A stretch of 64,000 nucleotides of DNA from assembly GCA_026874595.1 (NCBI GenBank), contig CM049311.1, positions 63,141,453 through 63,205,452 of the forward strand, in the 5' to 3' direction. Source of the stretch: Sipunculus nudus (taxonomy: Eukaryota; Annelida; Sipuncula; Golfingiida; Sipunculidae). The translations under genes and the position numbers were made by a program. This document shows, in pieces, positions 1 through 12,359 of the stretch (positions within the stretch are counted from its first letter, which is position 1; each line of letters begins with the position of its first letter). Below the pieces are notes generated by a model that was not told where the DNA came from, did no database searches, and worked only from the letters and a program-made list of their open reading frames with translations.

Positions 1-322
1 CGTCTCACTCCGCCTAAAGACCACACATACCCGTCTTTCTCTGCCTACAGACCACATATACCCGTCTTTCTCCCTCTTTTGACCACACCTACCCGTCTTT
101 CTCCCCCTATAGACCACACCTACCCGTCTTTCTCCGCCTATAGACCACACCTACCCGTCTTTCTCCGCCTGTAGACCACACATACCCGTCTTTCTCCGCC
201 TGTAGACCACTCATACCCGTCTTACTCCGCCTATAGACCACACATACCCGTCTTTCTCCGCCTACAGACCACACATACCCGTCTTTCTTCGCCTACAGAC
301 CACACCTACCCGTCTTTCCGAC
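1..322. repeat. 31-bp minisatellite, about ten copies
   Basis: A 31-bp unit built around GACCACACMTACCCGTCTTT is repeated about ten times with few differences and is already running when the window opens. The array ends in a diverged copy near position 320. It has no reading frame of interest. The low divergence suggests recent expansion or homogenisation. Confidence 0.9.
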
Positions 323-382
323 GCCTGGCGCTCCAAGGATAACCATTTTACACGGCGGGTCCTTTGATTCTTTCATGTTTTC

Positions 383-735
383 TCAGAGACACATCTGTGG
401 TTGCACCGGTACATAGTCAAAGCTGTAAGAAAGTTACACAAGAAATAAAACGAATTAGCAGAGACACATCTGTGATGCATAGGTACAAAGTCACAGCTGA
501 AAGAAAGTTACACAAGAAATTAAACGAATTAGCAGAGACAGATCTGTGGTTCGCACAGGTACATAGTCAAAGCTGAAAGAAAGTTACACATCAATGTTGA
601 ACGTATAAGCAGAGATACAATTGTAGGTGCACATGCAGGTAAACAGTCAAAGCTGAAAAAAAGTGAAACAAGAAAGTTAAACGAAATAGCAGAGACGCAT
701 TTGCAGGTGCACATGGACATAGTCAAAGCTGAAAG
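383..735. repeat. ~75-bp tandem repeat, five diverged copies
   Basis: Copies start near 384, 458, 531, 609 and 688, each opening with a GCAGAGACACATCTGTGG-like block followed by a CATAGTCAAAGCTGAAAGAAAGT-like block. Spacing is 73-79 bp and the copies are visibly diverged. The short reading frames here are only low-complexity translations of the repeat. Confidence 0.8.
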
Positions 736-2448
736 TTGAAGGAAACATTCTCACTTCAGTTGCATGTACATCTTTATTTCTTCACCATTTATAAGCAGAC
801 GGATGAATGTTTGCCAGATGTTATACTTGTATGTTATAAGACATTCAAACACGGCAGGGTATATCAAACATCTTCTTACTTATTTAACCTAAATCTATTC
901 TTGCTGTGGCCTTGGGATTTTAGATTATCCGATAATATATTATAAAACTAGACAAGTTTTCCGCGATCCCCTGTATATTTCGGCGACGTTTGTAAATCAC
1001 AGGGAAAATATTAACGCCAGGCCAGAGCGTTTGGTGTCACAGTTCAAAACCTCCATGGCTGAATCAAAGCTCTCCAGGCCTGAACAAAAACCACTGATAC
1101 CACTTAATAGCTCTAGCAATGTTTAAAAAAAACACACTACTTCACAATAGTTATTAAAAATATAAACTTTATTTATTTTACATGGATTGTATGACTGGTA
1201 CAATAACTAATAGGACTGTGGCGTTCGAAAGTGTGTAGAGGTGGAGGAAACCGGACAACCCGATGAAAATCACTAAAACTACAACCCACTTTCGTAGCCA
1301 CGCCGGGGATCAACCCACCCTGCAACGGAGAGAGCAGAGCGTTTTCGCTCTCGACTGTCCAGTTTACAATGGTTATCAATTAATCAAAAATATTATTAAA
1401 GTGGTCCAGATTCCCTCATAAAAATTGTTTAGTGACATTTAAATTAAACATCTAAAAACAAAATTTGTATAACAAAAATCGCTGGCTGTTGCCGTTTCTC
1501 ACTTTGCTTGCTGCGAACTCTTTTATTTTCAGACTGTTTGTCCCTCATTAAGTGTTGCAAATAAACATAAACAACATTTTTTTTTTGCCCGATCTCTTAA
1601 ATGCTAAGAAATATATAATATTGCACAAGTCTTCTGCACTGTGTGTATTCATGATTATCCTATTTTATCTAATTTCTTAAAAATAACGAGATACCGAAAA
1701 AAATGCCTTGCTAATTCGAAAATGAAGTGTCTAGATATATATGAATGTAAAATGCCTAAATAAAACATGCCAACACAACCTGCAGTCGCCATCTGTACAT
1801 AAGGTCTGTTACATACTTTTACGACTTCTCTGGCCTTTCTAGTTTGGTTATTACAGGAATAGTCCAGAATATTGTAAGCTCACAACATTTTTATTTTCAT
1901 GGGTTAAAGCCTATGTTACGCAAGCTGTTTGATACGTTCTCCGACCTTAATGGACTCTACCGCTTATGCGCAGTTAAAGAGAAAATACGGAGGATATATT
2001 CTGAGCCTACATGAATACTTCCGTCAGCATCCTAAATGCCCCTTTGTTCTCCTGGGTGGCGTCAATATATAAACTTGGTTGAAAGATGGACTGAAGAACA
2101 AAGATGGCCCCAAAGATAGCCCTATTGAATGAATGAATCAGTCCTCCGTCTGGACTGAGAAACTGCCCTGACAATACTTTAGGATCCTTTGAATAAATAA
2201 ATCAGAAGTTCTGGACCTCCACCCCCCCCCCCTTTTTTCAGCCGCCGCAACATTTTTTAGGGGTTCAGAGTTACATGAGTAACATGAGTTACTGCATAAT
2301 CACAAATATTCATCATATGCAGCATATCATGAAATATTAAAGGTTTAAAGTAATTTTTAGTAAATTAAAGTAAAATTAAGGTCAAAAAATATGGTCAATT
2401 TATCCCAAAACTGACCGATAAAACGTCCATGAAGCGGTCTGTCCACTA
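736..2448. other. Unannotated AT-rich DNA
   Basis: I see no gene here. Short open frames lack domains or splice context. A C-tract near 2222 is followed by a TTTTTTCAGCCGCCGCAA-type stretch that resembles one at about 9250-9275, so this is probably a fragment of an interspersed repeat. Confidence 0.5.
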
Positions 2449-3055
2449 AGTAGGCCGCACACAGAGCGGACGAGACGAGATCGGATCGGACCGGCCCGGA
2501 CCGGAAATCCTGGAGAGTCCGCAACCACGCGTCCTGCTGCAGCTCCTGTCTTGAACGGGTAGCAGACAGAGCGGACCGGATTGCTCAACATTAATTCAAC
2601 CTGTGAAAATGGCGGGTGTTCTAAGTACCAATCTACAGACGAAATCAACTTGTTCTATTCCCATATAGGTACATAAAACTACGAAAGAACAGGAAGGGAT
2701 TAACTTTAAATGTTTAGTCACAAATGTATATTCATCATAAATTTAAATTTTATTTCTTTGAAATTATATGCATAGGTATTTCCTAAACTGATCCTTTCAT
2801 GCTAGTGTAATCAATCTGATTTCTGAAGTACTTCACTAAACAACAACTGTTTACTAATAAGCGTTTCATGAATTCCATTTTAACGCTTCTAGAGATACTA
2901 CTATGTAGACGTCTTGTGCAATCTATAGAGGACATTTTCATTTGTAGTGTAATTAAATTAAACATTTAATTCTATACGGTTTCGCGGTAATATTTAAAAA
3001 AAAAGAAAATTAAAATGTACACACTCTTCTGGCAGATGATCATTTTATATATACA

Positions 3056-3107
<52 letters not shown>

Positions 3108-3755
3108 TCTGGTAAAAATATACAATTATTATATATAAAAGCTCTAAATCGGTCACCAAATTGTTCGAAGACATTCCAGATAAGCAACAATGCTCTTTCT
3201 TTGGCTTTGACGTGGTTGAACTCTATCCTTCGAATAGTAAGAAGTCCCTTCCAACAATGAGTAATTATTTATATACTTAAATATATAAGAATGATTCTTC
3301 AGAGATTTGTAACGTACAATACAGATTTATTATAATTAAGATAATTTTTTAAAATAAATTGTCTATTAATGTTTGAATGAAGCTCAGAAAAAAAAACATT
3401 TACAGTATATAATATACTAGTTTTTAATATGCAAAATACAATAACAAAATTTCATGTCAATTCCGGCTAAATCAGCTAATTTTAATAATTTAAAGCTATA
3501 CCGATCCTGAGTTGCTCCAGTGCAGGCCTAAAACCGCCGCAAACAGAGCGGACTCAAGCGGACCAGCCCGGACCACTCAAGACCGGTCCTGAAATATCAA
3601 AACATTTTGATATGGTCAGGATCGCTCAGGACTGGGTCCGGAGCGGTCCCAGACTGGCAGTCCGGTCCGCCAAGTGCCGCAAACTGAGCGGACCGGACCG
3701 GATTCAAGTCCGGTCCGATCTCGTCTCGTCTCGTCCGCTTTGTGTGCGGCCTACT
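2449..3755. mobile_element. Non-autonomous TIR DNA transposon, ~1.3 kb
   Basis: The left end AGTAGGCCGCACACAGAGCG and the reverse complement of the right end (3705-3755) match over about 50 bp, including a GACGAGACGAGATCGG block. This gives terminal inverted repeats around a 1307-bp element. The flanks read ...cacTA and TAatt..., consistent with a TA target duplication. No transposase is visible. The interior has a (TA)n tract at about 3062-3105, a second GC-rich block rich in CGGACCGG (3531-3720), and a 20-nt palindrome ATATCAAAACATTTTGATAT at 3593-3612. Superfamily is unassigned; Tc1/mariner-like is possible from the TA alone. Confidence 0.7.
3062..3105. repeat. (TA)n microsatellite
   Basis: A near-perfect TA dinucleotide run inside the 2449-3755 transposon. 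Confidence 0.9.
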
Positions 3756-6700
3756 TAATTAACTTAAATGAATATGCATCCTGTCTATTGCAGTCGCTAT
3801 AGACAATAAAGGTATTACTTTTGAACCTCATTCAAACTTTGTTAAATGGCACGGCTTCAGTATTATTATTTATATACTAACATATTTACCGTCCTTTTTT
3901 GGGACAGGTCCGCGGGAAATCGGCCGGGTTTGTGAGGGACTTGTTTTCACAAGGTTAGTTGACATAGGCCCATATCACTTGTGGTCTGAGTTAACTGACA
4001 TATTTACTTAAAGAAGGCCTTGCGATAGTCTTTTCGCAAATAATGTCAGATTTCGCAGGATTAACGGGAACATTTAGAAAAAAAAACATTAGGGCCTATA
4101 GTTTGTTTCGTTTCCGCCCCGGGCGGCACATTTAGGGGGGGGGGGGGGCGCAATTTCAGGGAATTAGTATAATGAAGTGGCATGAGGAGTTCCTCAAAAA
4201 GTACAAAATTTAGTCTTTTATAAAGATCGGTGAGAAAATTTAAGTGTATTTTCACTGTGTGTCCCATTTCAAATATTTCAGGAAATATAAATTTTGCAGT
4301 GGAACCAACTAGATGATTTGCGAACGACCTCTGTAGAGAAAAGCTACGCAGGATGAAATACAGTTCTGTTGTTATTCTTTATTGATCAGCGGTCTTGTAA
4401 TGTCAGAACCGCATCGAACATCTGACCAGTCATGCAAAGGCGTGCATTTCAGGGCCGTCTACGTTTACAGGAATCCCTGTGGGGCATTTCCCAGGGAAAA
4501 CCCTGCCAGAAGACCAATGGCCCCTGGTTGTGCATCTGGTGAGGTGTCCGTCTTACACATTGTGCGGAAAATATTATGATGAATTCTGTTGTTCTTTCCT
4601 TGGATTGTATAAAGAATTTCCACTCATGCACTCTTGAAATCTCAAAATTTCCATGATATATAAACAGTCTGAAAGAACCTGAAATTCACTTTTCCATGAT
4701 TCCCAAAACTCTTACAACAGTCGTGTTAAAATTCTAATGTTATAATATATCGTGAAAAGAACTAGAAATACTATACCTTAATTGATTTAAGACTGGTTAT
4801 AGAATCTAATGTTAATATGACCTGCATAATCTTTTCTGTAACTGATTAATAACAATCATTCACCCAGACCTACATGGAAGAAATATTTTATCTTTAAGAT
4901 CGTATTTCAATAATCAAATCTATATTATAAATATACGGCTGGATGGATCTCCCTTCGGGCTATGCCACACGTTCAATATACGTAACAAGTACCAGTGTTA
5001 CTTTTTAGAGTGATATAATACCTTGAAATATATTCAGATACTTTACTGAATAACAAATAATCATAAGTTCATCAATAAAACCTCGAAAAGAGCAGGAACA
5101 TAATCACTTAGTCTAAAATAAAATTTATTTAGCCTTGAATAAAAACATGTTATTAACTTTGAGTATACTGTAATAAAACGAAAAAAAGTCACAGTTTATC
5201 CAATCACTGGATATTTATCCGAAAACCTTAAACATACTCTGCCTTCATATAATTCATGAAATTACGCGTTTTGAGTAAAGACTCGCAGCGTTCCATTATA
5301 GGTGTAGCTGTTGTCATATGCCATAACAAGAGGCGGAATTATATAGAAGTGGCAAGGTATTTGCATGCCATGAGAACTGAATATCATTCGCCAAATTAAG
5401 TTTTTTTTTCATGTTGATTTTAAGCTAATCCTTAAACGTGTTTACATGATAAATTAAGTAACCACTCCATATAGATGCCCTGCAGTGTAATTTTTTTTGG
5501 GTCACAATTTATTTCTTTTCTGCGCACTTCATAATGAAATATACTTGTTTTAAGTCAGAACTATCTTTCGATTTACAGTAGCAAAGGGTTGACTGCTCCC
5601 TAGAGTGTGGCGAAGGAATTCCCTGACAATGAATTCATCAATATTATTGCGTTGTTGTCAGCAGTAAACCTAAAACAAGGAAATTTTAACGTTACATGTT
5701 TCTATATGTAATTGTCCAGTTTTGTAATGTTTTGTTTGAAGGGGGAAATTTCTAAAACCGCCCTGCTATGCGACAATGAAGATTGGTATACGCCGCTGTT
5801 CCCAGTGATATGTTATTCGTATAATCGGGGTCTTAACAAATGCATGCATATGTACGATTGCATAATGTTATGATATCCTACAGTGTTGGAGTAAATCTGA
5901 AAAGTAACGTCACAACAAAGTATGTTTTAATAACTGGTAGAATAAATGTAAATTTGTCAAAACGATTTTTACAAAATTTTAGATTATATTATAAATCTAA
6001 ACTGCGAATGGTTAACAAGGAAATAAGGTAAAAACAAATAGTTGATATAAACCCATGTGACAAAATGACTATTGATGGTCTTATCTGGACGAGTTATATT
6101 TGATTGTTTAAGGGTACCCAGTTACTATTCATGTTATGTATACATGAAATTTAGTGTTCTCTCTTGGAATTATAATTGTATATGCTAAGATTTCATTATA
6201 AAAATATCCGGACTTCTAAACACAGTAGAAATCAACTTGCACCGGTCGCGATCACTGATGCGCACGATCGAACCTCCAGTCAAGTAGTTTTATTATAATT
6301 AATAAACACAATTTGAATGTATACAGAACAATACTTTATATAAAACAGATAAAACAGAGACATTTAGTGAGTTGCCGGTGTGGTTTTGACAGTAAACATT
6401 TGTATTCAACTGAGGTGATTATACACATTGTGGCAGATAACTACATGTACCTTAGACCTTAAAAAGCCACCAGAGAATTTTTGTCCTTCAGAATTATCGA
6501 TTAAATATTAATTATTATTGATAGAAATAACTAATTCCTGAATTTGTTATGTTAGATGCATTTATATGTTTCCAGTAGCTCTGAAGATGCCTGGCATAAT
6601 AGATTCTCAAATTATTAAGATTCATTGCTGTTATTTTATTTATACAGCGTCACTACATCATCCTCAATTAATGTCTCAACAGGTCATGAACCTGTTGATA

Positions 6701-7413
6701 TTTAAATTCGAAGCAGTGTTTGAATGGTCAACAACACAGGCGCACAATTACCTTCAAGCAGAAAGCCGTGCATAGTGTCCTAGGGTGAGAAATACATATC
6801 GGTAATTAATTCAACAATGATAGTAACGTGCTAAAACATGTTATCTTCTTCAAACGCAAATTCTCTGATACATGATCTCTATCCCATTTCTTCCGAGTGA
6901 AAATGAACATGACGTTTTATATGTATGCATATATATATAAGCAGATATAAAACTTGCGTTCCATGCATCACAGGAGGGAACAAATACTCAGTCTAGTTCT
7001 CTGCGTAGAGTACATAACTGGTTAAAATAATTTCGCAAACAACCTGTGTATACAATAAAACTAGAGCGACTGTACTTTGAAGATTAAATGATTTCTGCGA
7101 AAATGTTGGAAATCTAAAATTTCCAAAATAAAAATGAAAGAAAGTGCAAATGTTATCCATTTAATTAAGTAATTTCTAATAAAATAGTTACCACAAAACT
7201 GAACATCAAACAAATGTTTATGGTCAAACAATGACCGCCGCCACCAACACGGAAACGAGCCCCGGGGGCATGGAAGTGAGATTGAGGTTCGTCGATAAGC
7301 CGGCCTGCTGTCCATCATACTGCAGCAGGCTGTTGGGGGTTACTACCCCATGCCACGCCATCTTGTCTGATTTAAGACCGCTGTTATCTTAGGTACCTGG
7401 TAACAATGTCACA
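3756..7413. other. Unannotated AT-rich DNA
   Basis: No gene, RNA or clear mobile element was recognised. A G-run of about 12 bases lies at 4137-4148. Reading frames longer than 60 codons occur but show no family resemblance and no exon-like boundaries. Confidence 0.5.
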
Positions 7414-7770
7414 GTGGGTCAGCGCGCAGCCAAAGTGTAAACATACAAATAAACGGCCAGTTTAACGGTTGGTTTGGGTTATGTTGCGTGCGTGCATTCC
7501 TTTGTAAAGTCAGGCAGCACTCCGCCAAGGTGTAAACAAAAATTAACAGCTAGTTACCTGCCGTTTAAAACGGTTGGTTTAGGTTATGTTGGGTACTTGT
7601 ATACCTGTGTATATACTTTAAATTCAATATAGGGAGCTTCACCTATCTTATTTCAAACAACTACGTAGTCAGTCAGCTCTCCGCTAGAGTGTAAACAAAT
7701 TAACAACTAGTTAAACAGTTGGTTTAGGTTATTATGGGTATATACGTGTATTCTCGTGTGTACTCTTTAA
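7414..7770. repeat. Three diverged tandem copies of a ~110-160 bp unit
   Basis: Each copy has a CCRAAGTGTAAACA-like block, then a TTAACAGCTAGTTA-like block, then GGTTGGTTTAGGTTATG. Copies begin near 7414, 7507 and 7670. Divergence is substantial, so this is an old local duplication. Confidence 0.65.
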
Positions 7771-7796
7771 CGCACTTTAATACGAAGCATCCCTTA

Positions 7797-8021
7797 GGCC
7801 AGAGAAAAAAGGTATATGGTTCTCAGGCACCGCCCGCGTCAATTTTAAAATAATAAAATATTTATAAAATTTCCTTTGTTTTATAGCCAAAAAAAAATTC
7901 TGTTATTATCATGCTTTTCCCTGATCACATGACTTATCGAAATATATATAAAAGGTAAAAAAAAATCGCCCTCCCCACTGATTACTAAAAAAAGTGCCTG
8001 AGAACCATACCCTTTTTTGGT
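7797..8021. mobile_element. MITE family B, copy 1
   Basis: Terminal inverted repeats GGTATATGGTTCTCAGGCAC (7811-7830) and GTGCCTGAGAACCATACC (7994-8011) extend outward into A-rich/T-rich and GGCC-type sequence on each side. The body carries GCCCGCGTCAATTTT and an A-rich stretch also found in the copies at 8.4 and 35.0 kb. It has no coding capacity, as expected for a MITE. Confidence 0.75.
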
Positions 8022-8350
8022 CTTATGTTACTTTATACGTTGTCATGATCAGTTATCAGGGGCAGCTAGAAGAATTGTATTTGAATGGGGCGAGCGGAGG
8101 CAGGGTCATCACGTGGCCTCCTTATGATTAATTTATAAGTAAACCGGAATGCAGCACTTCCTACGTAACTCTGTTGTTCATAAGTATATTCATTTAATTT
8201 TTTATATAGTGTTAAAAACATTCTAAGGCGCTTAGCAGTAAAAGTGTGGAATGAATAAGATATATAACCTTATAGCTTTGTATCATATTGAAACCATTTA
8301 ATATCTAAACATCTAGAACTAGTATGTTGTTCTCAAAATGTTCTAAAAAT

Positions 8351-8606
8351 GAGTCAATTTTAAACGCCCGCATCAAACATTTTTATTTTTATTTACATTT
8401 TTCAAAAAGATAAAATAATACAATTTTGATACGATTTCCTTTGTTATGTATATAGTGCTTTAACCTGTTATTTTCATGCTTTGTCATGGTCATATGACAC
8501 TTTATCGAAACATACAAGAAAAGGTAAAAAAATAAAATACCGCCCGCCTGCAGTGATTTCTGAAAAAAAGTGCCTGAGAACCATACCTTCTTATTTTTGT
8601 ATGGCC
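8351..8606. mobile_element. MITE family B, copy 2, left end missing
   Basis: The body matches copies 1 and 3, and the right terminal repeat GTGCCTGAGAACCATACC (8570-8587) is intact. The left terminal repeat is absent: similarity begins inside the element at GTCAATTTTAAACGCCCG. It lies about 330 bp from copy 1 in the same orientation. Confidence 0.7.
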
Positions 8607-9136
8607 TTAATAAAATTAAAATGAACTAAGATTAACCCTCTTTTAAATTTCAAGTGACATAAAATCATTTTGAATAATTATGTTCTCTGAACAGATATGT
8701 TTAAAGTTTTGTCACAGTTTTTAATGTCAGCAGGTAGTTTATACCAATGACGTGGCCCAGCAACTAAAAAAGCATACTAAAATTTGCTGTATCAGCCCGT
8801 TTTTTTTTTTATTTGCCAGATGTTTTTTGGTCGGAAATGAGGCCCCAACCCCATCCTTGTGGTCCTTCTAAACCCGCCCCGGGCCATGAAGCCCGCGGTG
8901 TGCTTCATATGTGCAAACATATACGTAAGGTCGTCATTTAATCAATTGTTTGCAGGTACATGCATGTTTATCATTCAATATGTATATTTTTCTATACATG
9001 GCGGTATATAACATGACTGTTCTATACACACAGGGCCGATTATTTTTCCTTTATAAAACATTTAAACTGTTAAATTACCACGAAAAGTGCCCTTTGCACT
9101 GTCAAGAGTATTATCATGCATTTAATGTTTCTGATT

Positions 9137-9140
<4 letters not shown>

Positions 9141-9209
<69 letters not shown>
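9141..9209. repeat. (TA)n microsatellite
   Basis: About 34 perfect AT repeats. All overlapping reading frames that read as alternating Tyr-Ile are artefacts of this tract. Confidence 0.95.
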
Positions 9210-9212
<3 letters not shown>

Positions 9213-11155
9213 TGTTATTCAGAAGTGGATACGGATTTCGGGGTTTCCCCTCTTTTTCAGCCACCGCAAGCTTTTTTAAGGGTTTTATATATTGCAACAT
9301 AATATAAGCTAGAGTTAGGAATAGAGTTCCAATATTCCTATTTAGGTATTTAAACCCTTCTCCATTTAAAATATATACAAGATAGGCCTTCTTTATAATG
9401 TGACATGGCATTTTTTATATTTTACATGTGTTCATTTTCAACGCCTATTTGTATACAGAAAAGTATGTGCAAGTAAGACATTAATATGGTATACACAACT
9501 GAATAAGACTGGCTTTAGTACAGTCTAGCATACACTTTGTGAGTTATCATTTAAAGAAATACCTCAACATGCAGTATTCTGATCTTTTTATATTTTATTC
9601 AACAATGATTGACAGGTTTAACCTAATTGCTGGGATAAACTGACTGCAGTCGTACACGAGAGGAAATTTTACATTTCCCAATAACCATAATATTCAAATT
9701 TAGCTTTTATTGAACATTTAAAAAAAGATAAAGTGTCTTAAGTTATTTCCATCGCAAACATATACATGTCAGGTATTTCAAACTATTCCTTAGCTTTAAA
9801 ATTAAACAAATGATGTTAAACATTTTAAGATAACGTATTTCCGTTATGTTAAAATGCATGCTTACCTTCAAGCAGGCGGTAAAATCATTAAACACATTCT
9901 CCTGAACATCTCCATTTCTTCTCAAGGTACGGCAGACGGGTAACACGATTTGCATTTACCTTACAGCTGTCTGTTCCATACATCAAGTAAGTACAATGAA
10001 TCCAGTTCTTGTTTCCCTGCTAGATCTTATCCATAAATCGAACACTGGAAAAAAAACAAGAGAGGCTTGTAAACTTTAATTCATTCGAAATTATCCCCCA
10101 AAAGTACGTCCACATCGAAAAAAAACGCAAGCCGGAAGTTTATGACGAACGGTTTCGTGTGAGCCTACCAAGGAAACCTTCACTTGAATTTATGACAGTT
10201 GTGCAGTCACAAAATATTGCGTAGAAACAGGCCAGTGAAAGGTTTGCAGCATTCGATAATTCACGGAAGGCAATAAAACCGTGTCCCCGATAAATAACAT
10301 GAAGGAGAAGAAGAAATCCTGCTCGCCGGCTCTAGACCTTGTAAATTTGTGCAGCTGGCCGCCAGTTATGTTCCTATCTGATATGACAGACGTCGCTCAA
10401 TGCGCAGCACGCGTGAAGCAACTGGACAGATGGTCCGCTGTTTCCTGCCGGTTTACCGCCTTTGAGCTAAGCAACAGCCGTGCTTTCCAGACCCTGACAA
10501 GTCCAATGGATGACAACCATCGTGTAATATCTTTCAAGCGTTGAGTTTTTCTCTGTAGGGGAGGAGTATGAGTTGTACACATGTCTGTATGGGCATTCTT
10601 CGATATTTTATGCGAGATGTACAAGAACCCTCTCTCAGATCATGTGCGCTCTTGCCGTGGACTACCCGAAACCCGCGGAACCAGTTTATCTGCGGGTCTA
10701 TGGAGCACACATGTTACAAATCGCTTCCCCCGCCACTTGAGCAGGAGCCACAGCATCGTGTTAAATGAGAGACAGGAATATCTGGCGATAAAACTCCCGT
10801 GGACCTATCAGATATATATCAACACGCTCCATACTGTGGAAGAAAACCTCCCCCTATATACTCACTACGAGTCATAGTTGGTGTTACCCGGGTCTACTCA
10901 ATGGACAACATTTTTTTCCGAGACCGCGCGCGCACGTGTCATCACGTGTCATTTCAAGATATTAACGACAACTGTGAAAAAAATAAAGTTCTCTAAACGC
11001 AAATGCTTACTTCCATGTGCTATATTTTGCAATTCCCAACATAATTTTTTATGTGTATAGTTGTCGGTGTTTAAGTCGAAACTATATATATTAAAAGAGT
11101 TTATAACTGTAGTTGAGACCACACAGCAGGGGCGTCAATATAGGAGGGATGGCAA
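9210..11155. other. Unannotated region with a more GC-balanced island
   Basis: No gene can be supported. Around 10.28-10.95 kb base composition is less AT-rich and several overlapping frames of 65-98 codons occur on both strands, but none has a recognisable domain. On the minus strand a splice-like acceptor (T-tract then CCAG, about 10054) and donors (near 9962 and 9866) bound short segments that do not join into one convincing frame. Confidence 0.4.
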
Positions 11156-11172
11156 GGGGGGGGGGGGGGGGG
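11156..11172. repeat. 17-base G homopolymer
   Basis: A perfect G-run 3' of a short repeat-like sequence. Similar G-runs occur at about 35246, 38104 and 51843, suggesting they belong to interspersed repeats or are prone to assembly length error. Confidence 0.85.
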
Positions 11173-11344
11173 TCAATGTTATCATCCCCTCCAAGTTTTC
11201 AGAGAATAATATTATAAAATTGCAAATGTAATTAATTAATAAATAGAATTAAAGACTCTGGATCCAATTTCTAAAAAATGTTAAATCTAAACCTTGCTTA
11301 GAATTCACGAATACACTTATTTTCTAAAACATCATAATTATCTG

Positions 11345-11365
11345 ATATATATATATATATATATA
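11345..11365. repeat. Short (AT)n tract abutting the truncated 3' LTR
   Basis: About ten AT units end exactly where similarity to the 5' LTR stops (LTR position 138). The other end of the retrotransposon also abuts (TA)n. Confidence 0.9.
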
Positions 11366-11503
11366 TGAGGAACCAAGCAAACAAGGCAACCAAGGCAACT
11401 GCGGGGCAATTCATTGACCAGTTAGGCCAAGCTGATGATATGATACCTGCAAGGCAATTCAGTTATACCTGATAATATAATACGTGTTATCGGAGCCGTT
11501 ACA
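11366..11503 (-). repeat. Truncated 3' LTR (first 138 bp)
   Basis: Identical to the U3-side end of the 5' LTR (18071-18208) except for two substitutions. In element orientation it opens with TGTAACGGCTCC and is preceded by a purine tract. It stops abruptly at an (AT)n tract, so about 639 bp of LTR are missing. Confidence 0.9.
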
Positions 11504-11517
11504 TCCTCCCCCTACTT
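11504..11517 (-). promoter_or_regulatory. Polypurine tract (plus-strand primer)
   Basis: In element orientation AAGTAGGGGGAGGA lies immediately before the 3' LTR. This is the usual site and composition of the RNase H-resistant primer for second-strand synthesis. It fixes the orientation of the element. Confidence 0.8.
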
Positions 11518-11949
11518 GAAAAAAATGTCGACCCGACATTTATGTACGAGAAAAGTTAGGTAAAAAAAAATATATCAGATCCACCACACCATACCCACAG
11601 CACATCATCCACACCATATACCAAACGCTCCCCCCAGTAGAGAAGCGGCGTCCCGACACTAACTGCAAAGAATGATTAGGTCGCGCATGACAGCATTAGC
11701 AGTGGACGGCCTCTAGTAGGATTTCGGATAGATGTTTATATTGGAACATTATGTTCACATGAGGTATACATATATGAAAGTGAAAAACCCAGAAACTGGT
11801 GGCAGTGGAGAAAGTCAGCATACGCAAAAAAAAACGATCGTATAATGATATCACTGACTCGTCAAATCTCAGAACGAGTCATGTAGCTTACGCAAGGAAC
11901 TTATCCTAAACATACTTATGTTAACACATGCACTTGTTTAAAAATATTA

Positions 11950-12339
11950 TCAACCGTTAAGCACATAGTCCCCAAAACGTTCTGGCATACGTCGTTCTCG
12001 GGTAGATCTACGTACAGGATTAACATCCGGATCCCCACTCTGATCAGATATTGGGGCGCTATTACCATCATTATTATGATCATGACTTGAGATGACGTCA
12101 TGGTCATCGTTTAGTTGTGATATATTGTCATTATCACCTTTGGCGTCATCGTTTAACACACCAGTGACGTCATCATCAAGACCTGTAGTATTTACGGTAT
12201 CAACATTTGCATTGCAATCATCAGTAGAACCATTTATTAGGAATGTATCAGAGTGATCAGACGCAATTGCATCATCATCTGTATCATCCGATAATTCAAG
12301 TTCTAAATGCAACTCGCTCACATCCTCAGAACTACTCAT
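11950..12339 (-). pseudogene. Retrotransposon pol C-terminal acidic tail
   Basis: A 129-residue frame rich in Asp, Ser and Asn ends in RRSTRERRMPERFGDYVLNG. A basic RRSTRxRRxPxR motif near the pol terminus is typical of gypsy-family polyproteins. It lies in a different frame from the integrase fragment just upstream. The frame is open upstream of its first Met, so this is a continuation of pol after a frame break near 12350 rather than a separate gene. The acidic stretch has no assigned function. Confidence 0.7.
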
Positions 12340-12359
12340 GTGGGGACGATTATTAGGAG

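Noticed and set aside
1-322. CRISPR-like regular array
   Set aside because: The 31-bp units are directly adjacent with no unique spacers, and the window is eukaryotic; this is a minisatellite.
9139-9411. Tyr-Ile alternating proteins at each (TA)n tract
   Set aside because: Pure translation of dinucleotide repeats, seen at every TA tract in the window.
9866-10054. Possible minus-strand exons bounded by splice-like sites
   Set aside because: An acceptor and two donors look plausible, but no single frame passes through them and no partner exon was found.
11366-11503. A 138-bp LTR at both ends of the retrotransposon
   Set aside because: The repeats are 138 bp, but the right end continues to 17432 where TG...CA symmetry and a TGG primer-binding site follow. 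The LTR is 777 bp and the left copy is truncated.
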